32,420 nucleotides of DNA from a virus: positions 1 to 32,420 of IMG/VR virus record IMGVR_UViG_3300031920_000339, one strand, 5' to 3'. Below the pieces are notes generated by a model. That model ran no database searches, was not told the DNA's origin, and worked only from the letters and a program-made list of their open reading frames with translations. Shown in pieces: positions 1 through 7,811 of the stretch. The position numbers and the translations under genes were made by a program. Numbering within the stretch: position 1 is the first letter of the stretch; each line of letters begins with the position of its first letter.

Positions 1-47
1 AAATCTGCACCTGCGTTAATTAAAGTTACTATTTCAGAACCGGTCTG
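1..47 (-). repeat. Direct repeat in fibre gene, copy 2
   Basis: 47 bp, identical to 382-428 except for one base (T here, C there, sixth base on the plus strand). The offset is 381 bp, exactly 127 codons, so the reading frame is kept and both copies encode the same residues, DQTG/QTGSEIVTLINAGADL. It touches the window edge and may continue beyond it. Confidence 0.85.
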
Positions 48-608
48 ATCGTCCTTAGCGCTGTCTTCTATGCCTGCTAATTTTGATGCATCAGCACTTG
101 GATATGTATTTTTAGCAGTGTTTAAATTAATCGCAGTTCTGTTTTCTTGTAATGCACCTTCTACATCAGTTGCAGTTATTAGCAAACCCGAATCTGCAAT
201 TGAAACTTCAGATGCGACCTGATCCGCTGTGGCTTCAGACTCAATGAGAAATAATTTAGAATGGTCTGCATTCAACTCTGCACCCGTGACGGTAGTGTCA
301 GAATGTGATGCTACTGTATGCGACTCAGCATGCAATTCGCTATCACGTGCGATTGTAGAAGCAATATTATTGTCATCTATTAAATCCGCACCTGCGTTAA
401 TTAAAGTTACTATTTCAGAACCGGTCTGGGACTCAATAGAGATAGGACTCCACAAGCCAGCCCCCATATAAATATAGGACTCCTGAGTAATTGTGTCCAC
501 CCATATAGTCGGTATCGCATAACCTGTATCTGATACAGCAGGAGTGGTTTCCTTCAGGACGTACGGAACGTCATAATCTTTTAACTGAGTCGTTAAAGGT
601 CTTCTCAT
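1..608 (-). CDS. Tail fibre/stalk protein, N-terminal part (cut by window edge)
   Basis: This reading frame starts at the ATG at 608, behind a GAGGAA ribosome site, and stays open to base 1, so only the first 202 residues are seen. The N-terminus (MRRPLTTQLKDYDVPYV) is followed by a short domain containing IWVDTITQESYIYMG, then Ser/Thr/Ala-rich repeat sequence with phrases typical of phage fibre shafts: ATDVEGALQENRTAINLN and ADASKLAGIEDSAKDDQTG. The segment QTGSEIVTLINAGADL occurs twice, 127 residues apart. Fibres of this type trimerise and present the receptor-binding tip, which would lie beyond the window. It is the last gene visible of a distal tail operon that appears to start at the promoter near 1027. 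The fibre role comes from repeat style and position; no binding domain is visible. Confidence 0.7.
   Translation of the reverse strand, partial: MRRPLTTQLKDYDVPYVLKETTPAVSDTGYAIPTIWVDTITQESYIYMGAGLWSPISIESQTGSEIVTLINAGADLIDDNNIASTIARDSELHAESHTVASHSDTTVTGAELNADHSKLFLIESEATADQVASEVSIADSGLLITATDVEGALQENRTAINLNTAKNTYPSADASKLAGIEDSAKDDQTGSEIVTLINAGAD
382..428 (-). repeat. Direct repeat in fibre gene, copy 1
   Basis: Partner of the repeat at 1-47, with 46 of 47 bases the same. The near identity at DNA level, including third codon positions, points to recent duplication or to homogenisation of fibre shaft modules rather than only protein-level constraint. Confidence 0.85.
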
Positions 609-628
609 TTTTATTTCCTCAATTATCT

Positions 629-955
629 CTAAGCTATTTCCAACATTCTAAAATCGCCAATCTCGCCAGCGCTTGCAACAAAATGAACATCCAAATCAGT
701 TGTAACAGGGATTTCTACTTGTGATCCTTTTGGGATTAATTGCCCTGTTAGGGGGGTTACATCAGACGCTCCCCAATAACACTCACCAGAAGCAGAGTTA
801 GAATTATTATAAGCGTACAACCCTTTTCTTTTATAGCCTTCTGTTAATTCAGACACAAATGCAGCAGATGTGTTTGTTACAACCAAGGCAGTTGCCTTTA
901 TTTCTTTTGTCGCTTGTGACGACAATCTAAGCAAGTAATTTGTTTCTCTTGACAT
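629..955 (-). CDS. Small distal-tail virion protein, unknown role
   Basis: A 108-residue protein starting at the ATG at 955 behind a good GGAGG site. It is rich in Thr, Ser and Val with predicted beta character and has no signal peptide, membrane segment or recognisable motif. It is the first gene after the promoter and palindrome at 985-1032 and lies just upstream of the fibre gene, with which it is presumably co-transcribed. By position it could be a tail-tip accessory, fibre-attachment or decoration protein, but I do not recognise its family. Confidence 0.6.
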   Translation of the reverse strand: MSRETNYLLRLSSQATKEIKATALVVTNTSAAFVSELTEGYKRKGLYAYNNSNSASGECYWGASDVTPLTGQLIPKGSQVEIPVTTDLDVHFVASAGEIGDFRMLEIA

Positions 956-984
956 CTTTATACCTCCATTTTACAGTTCTCAAT

Positions 985-1006
985 AAATGTTTTATATAAA
1001 ACATTT
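985..1006. promoter_or_regulatory. 22-bp perfect palindrome, candidate operator
   Basis: The half-site AAATGTTTTAT is followed by its exact reverse complement, giving a 22-bp dyad with no mismatch and no spacer. It overlaps the -10 element of the minus-strand promoter (1004-1009) and covers the likely transcription start, where a repressor would act. It is not followed by a T-run on the minus strand, so a terminator role is unlikely. The AT-rich content makes chance somewhat more likely than for a GC-balanced site. Confidence 0.5.
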
Positions 1007-1032
1007 TTACCATATTCAGTCACTTTTGTCAA
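1004..1032 (-). promoter_or_regulatory. Sigma70-type promoter for the distal tail/fibre genes
   Basis: The -35 is TTGACA (1027-1032), followed by a 17-base spacer ending in TATGG and a -10 TAAAAA (1004-1009) with an extended TGG in front. The -35 is a perfect consensus match at ideal spacing, while the -10 is imperfect. The first part resembles the promoter at 17234-17262: both have TTGACAAA, a 17-base spacer ending in ATGG, then TA. It lies at the end of the gene ending at 1016 and reads into the genes starting at 955 and 608. Confidence 0.65.
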
Positions 1033-1444
1033 GATCATTATCCACCATAAGGTGCAATTCCACCTTATAAAAAACTGAGTCAGAATGGAATCCTTCTCTT
1101 GGCATTATGGGCTCTGCTTTAATAGGGGATCCATCCATTTCATGAATAAATCTTACAGTTTTGGAAAAAGTACTACCGTTTGAATTTATAGTAAGGGTAT
1201 ATGTATTGTACACTCCTGAATTACACATATCCATTAAATCGTCTACCGTTGACTTTAATTGAAGCCCCTGTGTTTCGGAGCTGGATAGGATTATCTTTCT
1301 CCCCTTCTCACTAACCTCAAACTCCTGTACTATAATCCCGCCACCAATCGTCTTAGTTGTAGACGATTCAACAAGACTATAATCGTATTCATTAATGAAT
1401 ACCAAGTCTCTATCTAATGTGACAGACCCTATTGTTGTGCTCAT
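1016..1444 (-). CDS. Phage tail/baseplate protein of unknown function
   Basis: 142 residues, starting at the ATG at 1444 behind AGGAGA. The sequence has the feel of small tail proteins found beside hub genes: an N-terminal IGSVTLDRDLVFINEYDY segment, a middle RKIILSSSETQGLQL stretch and a C-terminal VFYKVELHLMV beta strand. There is no enzyme motif, signal peptide or membrane segment. It follows the OB-fold-like protein with a gap of only a few bases, and its 3' end carries the -35 box of the distal tail promoter. A part in the tail tip next to the hub is inferred from context only. Confidence 0.6.
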   Translation of the reverse strand: MSTTIGSVTLDRDLVFINEYDYSLVESSTTKTIGGGIIVQEFEVSEKGRKIILSSSETQGLQLKSTVDDLMDMCNSGVYNTYTLTINSNGSTFSKTVRFIHEMDGSPIKAEPIMPREGFHSDSVFYKVELHLMVDNDLDKSD

Positions 1445-1452
1445 ATCTTCTC

Positions 1453-1728
1453 CTACACATAAAATGTATTGATTATCCCGCTATTAGGATATCCCTTCGC
1501 TATTATTGTGTATATTGGGTTCCTGCCTGCACTTGACAAAACTAAAACAGAGCTTCCAACGGACAAATTAGACTCTCCTATAACCCCTGACGCAAGAGTC
1601 CCATTTTTTAATCTTACTGTATACCTTCCGTCTCTTTCACCCAACGCTGTTATAACAGCCTCTTGTGATTTTCCTGTAGTCCGATTTGCTGAATTAACAA
1701 TGCTTTTTATTTCATTATTCAGGCTCAT
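1453..1728 (-). CDS. Small OB-fold-like tail-tip/spike protein
   Basis: The start chosen is the ATG at 1728, which has GGAGG six bases upstream and overlaps the end of the previous gene (stop 1715). An upstream start at 1773 would add 15 residues with no ribosome site. The 91-residue product has an N-terminal helix (SLNNEIKSIVNSANRTTG) and then short alternating beta strands and glycines (GRYTVRLKNGTLASGVIG, VGSSVLVLSSAGRNPIYTII). This pattern fits an OB-fold like those of phage spike or hub proteins. The fold call is by eye, so confidence in the exact role is modest. Confidence 0.6.
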   Translation of the reverse strand: MSLNNEIKSIVNSANRTTGKSQEAVITALGERDGRYTVRLKNGTLASGVIGESNLSVGSSVLVLSSAGRNPIYTIIAKGYPNSGIINTFYV

Positions 1729-2065
1729 TATATTCCTCCGTAACCATATTTGCCCATACTCCACTCTGATCAATATTTATTGTGTACTCTATGACCTTCA
1801 GATTCTTGTTTTGAAGACCCGTCTTGCCATCTGTGACTGTTACCCAGCACCCAGGCTCAATGTGTCCTGTAGAACCACCTCCGTCAACCCTGTGAGGAAC
1901 TTTAAACGTTCTCTTAGTAGTTTTATAATATGCTCCTTGTGAGGGGTCGTCCAGAAACCTTTTCCCCCTTGTAGTTGCCATATTTTCTGTAACCAATAAT
2001 GGTTCAAAAATAGCATCTGCCCTTTTGACGCCGTTGCCCCTTATACAATTAACGACTACGCTCAT
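1715..2065 (-). CDS. Small tail hub-associated protein
   Basis: 116 residues starting at the ATG at 2065 behind a strong AAGGAGG site. Its sequence resembles the C-terminal arm of hub proteins: ATTRGKRFLDDPSQGAYY, a basic TTKRTFKVPHRVDGG loop, then GHIEPGCWVTVTDGKTGLQNKNLKVIEY. In many hubs an equivalent segment (positions on PGd.V.V) closes the beta barrel. It lies between the large hub-like protein and the OB-fold protein and overlaps the latter by 14 bases, so the hub may be split over several polypeptides here. I infer this from sequence style and order and know of no direct match. Confidence 0.55.
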   Translation of the reverse strand: MSVVVNCIRGNGVKRADAIFEPLLVTENMATTRGKRFLDDPSQGAYYKTTKRTFKVPHRVDGGGSTGHIEPGCWVTVTDGKTGLQNKNLKVIEYTINIDQSGVWANMVTEEYNEPE

Positions 2066-2080
2066 TACGCCTCCTTTTTA

Positions 2081-3232
2081 TTAAATATATTCTTCTGGTG
2101 TGGGAAGCATTTCGTAAGAATATATATTTGCTGGGCTTATAATGTCCCCTCCATTATGACAAAGTTCTGTTACTTCCCCTCCACACTCGATTCCCTCTAT
2201 CAGCTCTTGTTGCAGATACAGAAGATCCTGTATCACAAACGAAGAACTAACCTCAGCATCTTCAAAAACAAGATGCTTCCCTTCTGAATCACTCATTATT
2301 CCTATATTTGGAATACTTGAACCTGCATATTCACGATAATATGCAAGGTTGTATCCGACGCATGTCGGAATCTGACCCTCAGTGTCTCTCCCCTCAGTGG
2401 TATCCGGAGCACCCCGTACCGTACTGCTCCATATAGTGCTCTCGGGACTTAGAGGATAGGATTCAGGAACAAGAGAGCATGAGATAGCATAAGGATCAAA
2501 ATTGGTCTCTTGTTTTGTCCAACCCCTTATCATATAAACTTCAGCATTGATACTATTCCCGTCTTCCGATGGTGGGGTTGAATACTCCTCAATTAAAACA
2601 TAGTCAATCTCAGTTGCTTTTAAAAGAATATTTTCATTCCCTCCCGGAGTATAGTTTACATGATAGCCAACGTCTAAAAGCTCCCTCCCAAAACGATCAT
2701 AATCAATCCTTGAATACAAATATTTATTTTCTTCAATATCAGGAGTTTCAATAAAATAATGGAACAAAGAATAAGTCCCTCCATCACTACCTCCAATCTT
2801 ACTCAAATAAACCTTTATCGGGAATGTCATCCCCTCTTGAGAAATGGGACCAAAATGACCAAACCCATTTTCCTCTGTTGAAGTATAATAAAATTCTTCC
2901 TCTTCACTATCAACTATTTTAATTGTTTTCCAAAAGGTGGGCGTAAAACCATTTATAGTTAAGTTTATATAGTACCCTCCCATTCTAATTTTAAATTCAA
3001 CAGGGATACCTTGACCAGATTTTTTTATTAGAATTACATAATTATTTCCACTAACAATTATGGCATTCTCTTTACTGCCGTCAGTCCCTTTTGGATAACT
3101 TGTAGCGGGGAATAAAGGCGGATTGCTATTGTTCATTATGCCTCCATCTGTTGTATCAAGAAAATCATCAGGATCACTCGACCCATTTTCTGTCGGCATT
3201 TCTCTTTGAATATTAAATGAAATTAATTGCAT
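2081..3232 (-). CDS. Large distal-tail protein, unknown
   Basis: 383 residues from the ATG at 3232, behind a GGTGG site and eight bases after the previous stop. It is acidic and rich in Gly, Ser, Tyr and Ile with many short beta-type stretches, consistent with an extracellular virion protein. I see no lectin, hydrolase or peptidase signature. A CGGEVTELC pair near the C-terminus could form a disulfide or metal site. It lies within the hub/tail-tip gene set, between the PEGA-containing hub and a small hub-associated protein. It could be a tail-tip spike or adsorption protein. Confidence 0.55.
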   Translation of the reverse strand: MQLISFNIQREMPTENGSSDPDDFLDTTDGGIMNNSNPPLFPATSYPKGTDGSKENAIIVSGNNYVILIKKSGQGIPVEFKIRMGGYYINLTINGFTPTFWKTIKIVDSEEEEFYYTSTEENGFGHFGPISQEGMTFPIKVYLSKIGGSDGGTYSLFHYFIETPDIEENKYLYSRIDYDRFGRELLDVGYHVNYTPGGNENILLKATEIDYVLIEEYSTPPSEDGNSINAEVYMIRGWTKQETNFDPYAISCSLVPESYPLSPESTIWSSTVRGAPDTTEGRDTEGQIPTCVGYNLAYYREYAGSSIPNIGIMSDSEGKHLVFEDAEVSSSFVIQDLLYLQQELIEGIECGGEVTELCHNGGDIISPANIYSYEMLPTPEEYI

Positions 3233-3240
3233 TCGTCCAC

Positions 3241-5157
3241 CTATTCTGCTGAAACTGTAAAATTATCATTATCCAAATCATCAACAATAGAGTCAATATA
3301 CCCGTCAGCAATTATTTTTATTGTATGGTCTCCCACAGAGATGGCAGGGACATTTAAAAGACCCTCGCTATCGCTTTCCCCTTTGTATCTACCGTCGATA
3401 TATATAGTTGCTTCTGATACTGTTATATCAGAAACATAGTCTTTAATTGAGATTGTTATATCGACCTTCTCCTCCCATGATCCAGAGTATGCTATGGCAT
3501 ATGAGCCAGCTCCTACAAAAAGAAGATTGTCGGAAGTTCTATCGAAAGAAACCGTCTTTATACCACAAGCAGAGAATTCAAACCACACGTCAAATACAGC
3601 ATTTCTCCATGTCAAGGGGACATACGAATCATAGACTCTATATGCCGTCCTATATGTTATTACGACAGGTATTGAATAATCAGCAACAGATCCAACATAT
3701 CCTTGTTTTAAAAGATTGTTGAACCCCTGCTTAAACGATGGATTGACATCCGGTGAGCAAGATACAATTGAATCAATAGGGTATATAGTATTTGCTACCC
3801 CATCAACAAATACTACCTCCTCTGTCTTCTCCGAAACATCTATTTTCTTGAATTCAACAGGAGCCCCGGCTGAATTCTGCATACTTATGGGGTCGACAAG
3901 CCCGTATACAAAAACAGTTGCTTTTCTCATAATTGTGACCGGTTGTTTCTCTACTATTACTGAAGCACACACATTCCACTTTTCAATACTGTCATCAACA
4001 ACGGTGGTTATGATGAGGCTGCTCTCTGATTTGTCTGCAAAAGTAAATAAAGTATGGAACGGTCCTTCTTCTGATGGAGACCTCAGCTCGTATATCACAT
4101 AACGAATTTTATATGTGACCTCAATAATTTTAAACGGGATAGAACTATCACTAACCAACTCTGTTTTGTTTCTTGAATAAGGGGCACTTGTGTGCCCTGC
4201 TCCCCAAATAAAAACAACGTCTTCGGTGATACTTTTTATTCCGTATGCCGTGCTTTTATATGATCCGTTGTCCATATAAACAATAGGCCTAATGTCACCC
4301 GAATGATAAAATAAAACGTCTACCTTTTGCACACCTCTTGGCTGAGTTGCTGTTGATTCAGAATCTATTGTTGTTGATAAAAAACTGCCAAACTCCCTGT
4401 CATCAAGCTCTCCGACAAGAAACTCATCTGAGATATCGCTATTGTCATCATCTACATACACGGGGCTATCTTCTGTTATAATATCTCCAAATCCATATAG
4501 CTTCACAGCATTATACCCAGATTGTAAATCTACAGACTCCGCCATATCAAATATATCGTCAAGAGAGTTATATCGAGCAGCGATAGTCTCATTCCCCACA
4601 ACAGAGTAGCTTTCTACTTTGATTGATCCATCTTGGAGGGGAGTTATTTGAGCGCCTAAAACATTTGCAAGATCAGATATAATCTGAATCGGACTTTTGT
4701 TTGATACAGAAAAAGAATCCTTATAAATTAAAAAATCATTGACCCCCCAATCCACAGAAACACCACTGCCCCCCACAACATATGATATAACATCAGACAC
4801 ATGTACAGAATCGGCTTGCCATGAATGGGAAGTTGTTTCTGTGTCGCTAATTGTTTCAGAATAGGGCTCAGACAACAAGGCTTGCTTAGACCTCCCCCAT
4901 ACAGAAAATCCAACAGAATTAGAAGACACAGACAAACTTCTTTCTTCACACAAAAAATTATAGGTATCGTTTCCTATAACGACTTTAATCCTTAATTCAC
5001 CAACATTAGTGTTCGGATCGCATTGTTCCCAAAATTTCTGAGAGCCTAATTCTAAATTGAGGGTATAACAAAAACTATTTTCCTGCATACCTACTGAGCA
5101 AGAAACAACATCGTCTATTGCACTTTCAGAGTTTATAATTATATTAATTGGAATCAT
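3241..5157 (-). CDS. Tail hub-like protein with C-terminal PEGA domain
   Basis: 638 residues. The first 230 or so residues resemble phage tail hub proteins of the gp27/gpD type: an SFCYTLNLELG strand, then SPIQIISDLANVLGAQITPLQDGSIKVE, the usual helix-plus-strand of such hubs, and a YNAVKLYGFGD segment. The middle is beta-rich. Residues about 575-630 (VSEATIYIDGRYKGES, then VGDHTIKIIADGYID) match the PEGA domain, a small surface-associated beta domain. The ATG at 5157 has only a weak upstream site and follows the previous stop by a few bases, so it may be translationally coupled. The role is the central hub that closes the tail tube. The PEGA domain may help surface attachment, which is inference. 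Confidence 0.65.
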   Translation of the reverse strand: MIPINIIINSESAIDDVVSCSVGMQENSFCYTLNLELGSQKFWEQCDPNTNVGELRIKVVIGNDTYNFLCEERSLSVSSNSVGFSVWGRSKQALLSEPYSETISDTETTSHSWQADSVHVSDVISYVVGGSGVSVDWGVNDFLIYKDSFSVSNKSPIQIISDLANVLGAQITPLQDGSIKVESYSVVGNETIAARYNSLDDIFDMAESVDLQSGYNAVKLYGFGDIITEDSPVYVDDDNSDISDEFLVGELDDREFGSFLSTTIDSESTATQPRGVQKVDVLFYHSGDIRPIVYMDNGSYKSTAYGIKSITEDVVFIWGAGHTSAPYSRNKTELVSDSSIPFKIIEVTYKIRYVIYELRSPSEEGPFHTLFTFADKSESSLIITTVVDDSIEKWNVCASVIVEKQPVTIMRKATVFVYGLVDPISMQNSAGAPVEFKKIDVSEKTEEVVFVDGVANTIYPIDSIVSCSPDVNPSFKQGFNNLLKQGYVGSVADYSIPVVITYRTAYRVYDSYVPLTWRNAVFDVWFEFSACGIKTVSFDRTSDNLLFVGAGSYAIAYSGSWEEKVDITISIKDYVSDITVSEATIYIDGRYKGESDSEGLLNVPAISVGDHTIKIIADGYIDSIVDDLDNDNFTVSAE

Positions 5158-5160
5158 AAT

Positions 5161-6381
5161 TTATATACCGTGTGACTTTAAAAAATAAAACTGCCCATTT
5201 GCTATACCACTATCATCATCGTGGATACTGTTTATAATAGACTCCGAACCTTTTAATTTTACTAACTCGTTTATGTCTAATTTTAATGCCATTGTGCCAT
5301 TTATTGGCTGCAATATATTATTTAGCAAAGACTGATCGCTTGCTATCTCTTCGTTTAAACTATTGATTAATGAAATATTGGAGCTCATCTTAATGCCATT
5401 CACTAAAGACAATGATGATTTATAAAAATTCCTTATTGAGGCCTCCATAGAAAAAGAAGAATCAAAAGCCGGGACGAGAGCAATATACACAGGAGCCCCT
5501 TCCATAGACCCATTGATAACGAATGGAGATACTAACAACGTTGGATGTATTGACACATCAAGGGAGGAAGTGGCAATTAATGCAGGGGGCACAATAATCG
5601 GTGTTATCCCTGTTATTTCGATATTTGAAGTAGCCGAAAAAGGGGAGACGATTAAATATTTTCCAACAGTGATATTGGCAGTTAATGACGAATCTAAATT
5701 CATATCATCGGCTACAAATGTTAAAAAAGTAGTTGCTTGGTCAAAACTTAAGGATGATGTAAATTCTGGAGTCTGTATTGGAGTACCAATAAAAATATCA
5801 TTTATTTCTACATTAGATACTAATTCAAACGATGGAATTGGCAATGAGTATAGTAGTGAGACGTCTATTGATGACGTTAACGAAAAAGGTTCAGAATCTA
5901 AATATACAGAAGTGTCTATCAGCTCAATCTCACCAATGGAAAGGAATAGAAGATGTCCATTATTTGCTGTAACATAAATTCTATAATATCTATATGTCCC
6001 TGGAGAGTCTACTTCATATTCTCTCATTCCATCTATATATGATCCCCAATCTATTTCTCCAACAACAGTATCTACTGTTGTCCAATCTATATCATTGTTA
6101 GAGCCCTGCAACAACCAATCCTTTGGAGCGCTATCGCCGTCGAAATTAAAAGAAATAGTGTACTGTGTTATATTTCGGCCATTACCAAGATCAATCTTAA
6201 TCCATTCAGGAAAAGATACGTCTCTCACAGTCCATGCTGGAAGATTATTGCTATGGTCAAACGCATTCCACGGATAATAAGTGGTGTAATAATTACTTGC
6301 GCTAACCACAAATGGAGACGGAACATTAAAGTCTGTCATTTGTGGTGTTACGCAATTTTCATTATGTACATATATAGCCAT
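5161..6381 (-). CDS. Tail protein with F5/8 type C (discoidin) domain
   Basis: 406 residues. The ATG at 6381 overlaps the previous stop as TAATG, indicating coupled translation. Residues about 10-155 match an F5/8 type C carbohydrate-binding domain: SNYYTTYYPWNAFDHSNN, WIKIDLGNGRNITQYTISF, DWLLQGSNNDIDWTTVDT, YRYYRIYVTANNG and SIGEIELI, in the order normal for the family. Residues about 160-330 are a series of roughly eight imperfect beta repeats of about 21 residues, each with a core like FSLTSSIDVS or LIATSSLDVS followed by a Pro. The protein probably sits at the distal tail and binds a host polysaccharide or glycan. Domain confidence is high; the ligand is unknown. Confidence 0.75.
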   Translation of the reverse strand: MAIYVHNENCVTPQMTDFNVPSPFVVSASNYYTTYYPWNAFDHSNNLPAWTVRDVSFPEWIKIDLGNGRNITQYTISFNFDGDSAPKDWLLQGSNNDIDWTTVDTVVGEIDWGSYIDGMREYEVDSPGTYRYYRIYVTANNGHLLFLSIGEIELIDTSVYLDSEPFSLTSSIDVSLLYSLPIPSFELVSNVEINDIFIGTPIQTPEFTSSLSFDQATTFLTFVADDMNLDSSLTANITVGKYLIVSPFSATSNIEITGITPIIVPPALIATSSLDVSIHPTLLVSPFVINGSMEGAPVYIALVPAFDSSFSMEASIRNFYKSSLSLVNGIKMSSNISLINSLNEEIASDQSLLNNILQPINGTMALKLDINELVKLKGSESIINSIHDDDSGIANGQFYFLKSHGI

Positions 6382-6812
6382 TATGTCAAATTAACTGCCA
6401 AAGACTGTAACTGGAAAGAACTGCCATCTGCTACTGTATAGTCAGATCCATAATCTATGCAACCGACAACAGTATCGTCAGAAGAACCAAAACCAACCAC
6501 TACAGCAGCGCCAGTTGCACCAATGCTTCCACCTGATGCCGTCCATGTAATGTTTCCCCACGTCATACGTCCTCTATCGTTAGAATCGTCTTCTGTGAGT
6601 TCTCCACTGGACAACACTTCTCCACTCAAAGAATATCCATTGCCAGCAGCCAATTCATTTGCAGAGACATCACCATAAGTAGCATGAGTGTCTTTGTCAA
6701 AAGCAAAGGCGGTATCCATAAGAATGCAACGAAACTCATGTGAACCAAAATCTATTTCGGCGTCCATGATTTGTTTTTTGGCATGGTTTGATAATGTGCT
6801 TACTATAGCCAT
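6381..6812 (-). CDS. Tail-associated virion protein (conserved phage type)
   Basis: 143 residues starting at the ATG at 6812 behind AGGAGGGG. The sequence (NHAKKQIMDAEIDFGSHEF, RCILMDTAFAFDKDTHATYGDV, ANELAAGNGYSLSGEVL) is of a kind I associate with small tail proteins near the tape measure of siphoviruses and prophages. Pfam-level naming is not possible by eye. It is Gly/Ser-rich and beta-rich, with no enzyme motif. It sits between a 323-residue tail protein and the discoidin protein and is coupled to the latter by TAATG. Likely a structural or decorating part of the tail tip. Confidence 0.6.
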   Translation of the reverse strand: MAIVSTLSNHAKKQIMDAEIDFGSHEFRCILMDTAFAFDKDTHATYGDVSANELAAGNGYSLSGEVLSSGELTEDDSNDRGRMTWGNITWTASGGSIGATGAAVVVGFGSSDDTVVGCIDYGSDYTVADGSSFQLQSLAVNLT

Positions 6813-6827
6813 TTTTCCCCTCCTTAA

Positions 6828-7799
6828 TTAAGCAGATTCCCCTGCCCAATCTAATCTAACTGTATTGTTTGATTGACTTGATATCCCAGCAGGAACTATT
6901 TCCTTTACCCATACACCTTGCCCGGCATGAACAGTATTAAATGTGATTGTCTCTCCGGAAGCCCATGTTCCTCCCCACCCATCTTTGTTTATCGCAAAAT
7001 AATAACTACTATCATTAGCCGGTACGAAATTGGATGAGACACTACCCGATCCAACAGAACCGGTAACCGCTCCCGTGACCTCAAAAGACACACCATCATC
7101 AAAGGTCAACGTCCAACTCTCTTTTATTGTTCCAACGTTATATAGAGCAACAGGATAAGTTGCCTCGTCATAAGATCCGGAAACAGTGTTTTCAGTCCAT
7201 GTATTTGACGATGTTTCTATATTCCCTATATCCAGAATAGTACTGACTATAGTATCAGTAAGAGCAAAATTATAATTAAGTTCACCGGAAATATTTATAG
7301 TTGCTGTATTTCCGATCCATGAAGGCGTGCCAACAACTTGAACCCTTGCCTCATTAATCCCGTCGTCAACATGAAGAAATAGGCTCTCTCCTGAAAAAAC
7401 ACCAGAAGTGGTATCAAATGTCACTTCCAACGATGATTCCCCACTGCCTACCGTTGTTGAGAGAACTCCAGCTCCATACCAATTTGTATAATCATCAGCA
7501 GCAGACTGCACGTCTACATCGGACCCTCCCTTAATTTGAAAATGATCACCCCCTGTAGACCTTGATCCAATCCATAACTCAGTAAGCTCAAGTGTAAAAT
7601 CATCAACGCTCTCGTTCCTCATAAATTCTTTTCTATATCTTGTTTTACCAGCAACTCTTTCAGCAGAAGTAACATTAGGAAATAAATTATTTAATGTAGA
7701 GCTCACTACCAAGGTGGAACTAATTGCACCTCCATTCCCGTCTGTGTCGTTATTGTTTGCGCTTTTATAAAACTTTATATCATTGGCAGAGATACTCAT
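6828..7799 (-). CDS. Tail protein downstream of tape measure (distal tail type)
   Basis: 323 residues with a strong AGGAGG site before the ATG at 7799. The N-terminus (SISANDIKFYKSANNNDTDGNGG, NLFPNVTSAERVAGKTRYRKEF) is a type I recognise from conserved phage tail proteins of AT-rich prophages and environmental phages. The rest is beta-rich with many Thr, Ser and Gly, and no signal peptide or membrane segment. It follows directly on the tape measure, the usual place for the distal tail protein that joins tube to tip. That role is inferred from position. Confidence 0.6.
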   Translation of the reverse strand: MSISANDIKFYKSANNNDTDGNGGAISSTLVVSSTLNNLFPNVTSAERVAGKTRYRKEFMRNESVDDFTLELTELWIGSRSTGGDHFQIKGGSDVDVQSAADDYTNWYGAGVLSTTVGSGESSLEVTFDTTSGVFSGESLFLHVDDGINEARVQVVGTPSWIGNTATINISGELNYNFALTDTIVSTILDIGNIETSSNTWTENTVSGSYDEATYPVALYNVGTIKESWTLTFDDGVSFEVTGAVTGSVGSGSVSSNFVPANDSSYYFAINKDGWGGTWASGETITFNTVHAGQGVWVKEIVPAGISSQSNNTVRLDWAGESA

Positions 7800-7811
7800 T
7801 TTTTACCTCCT

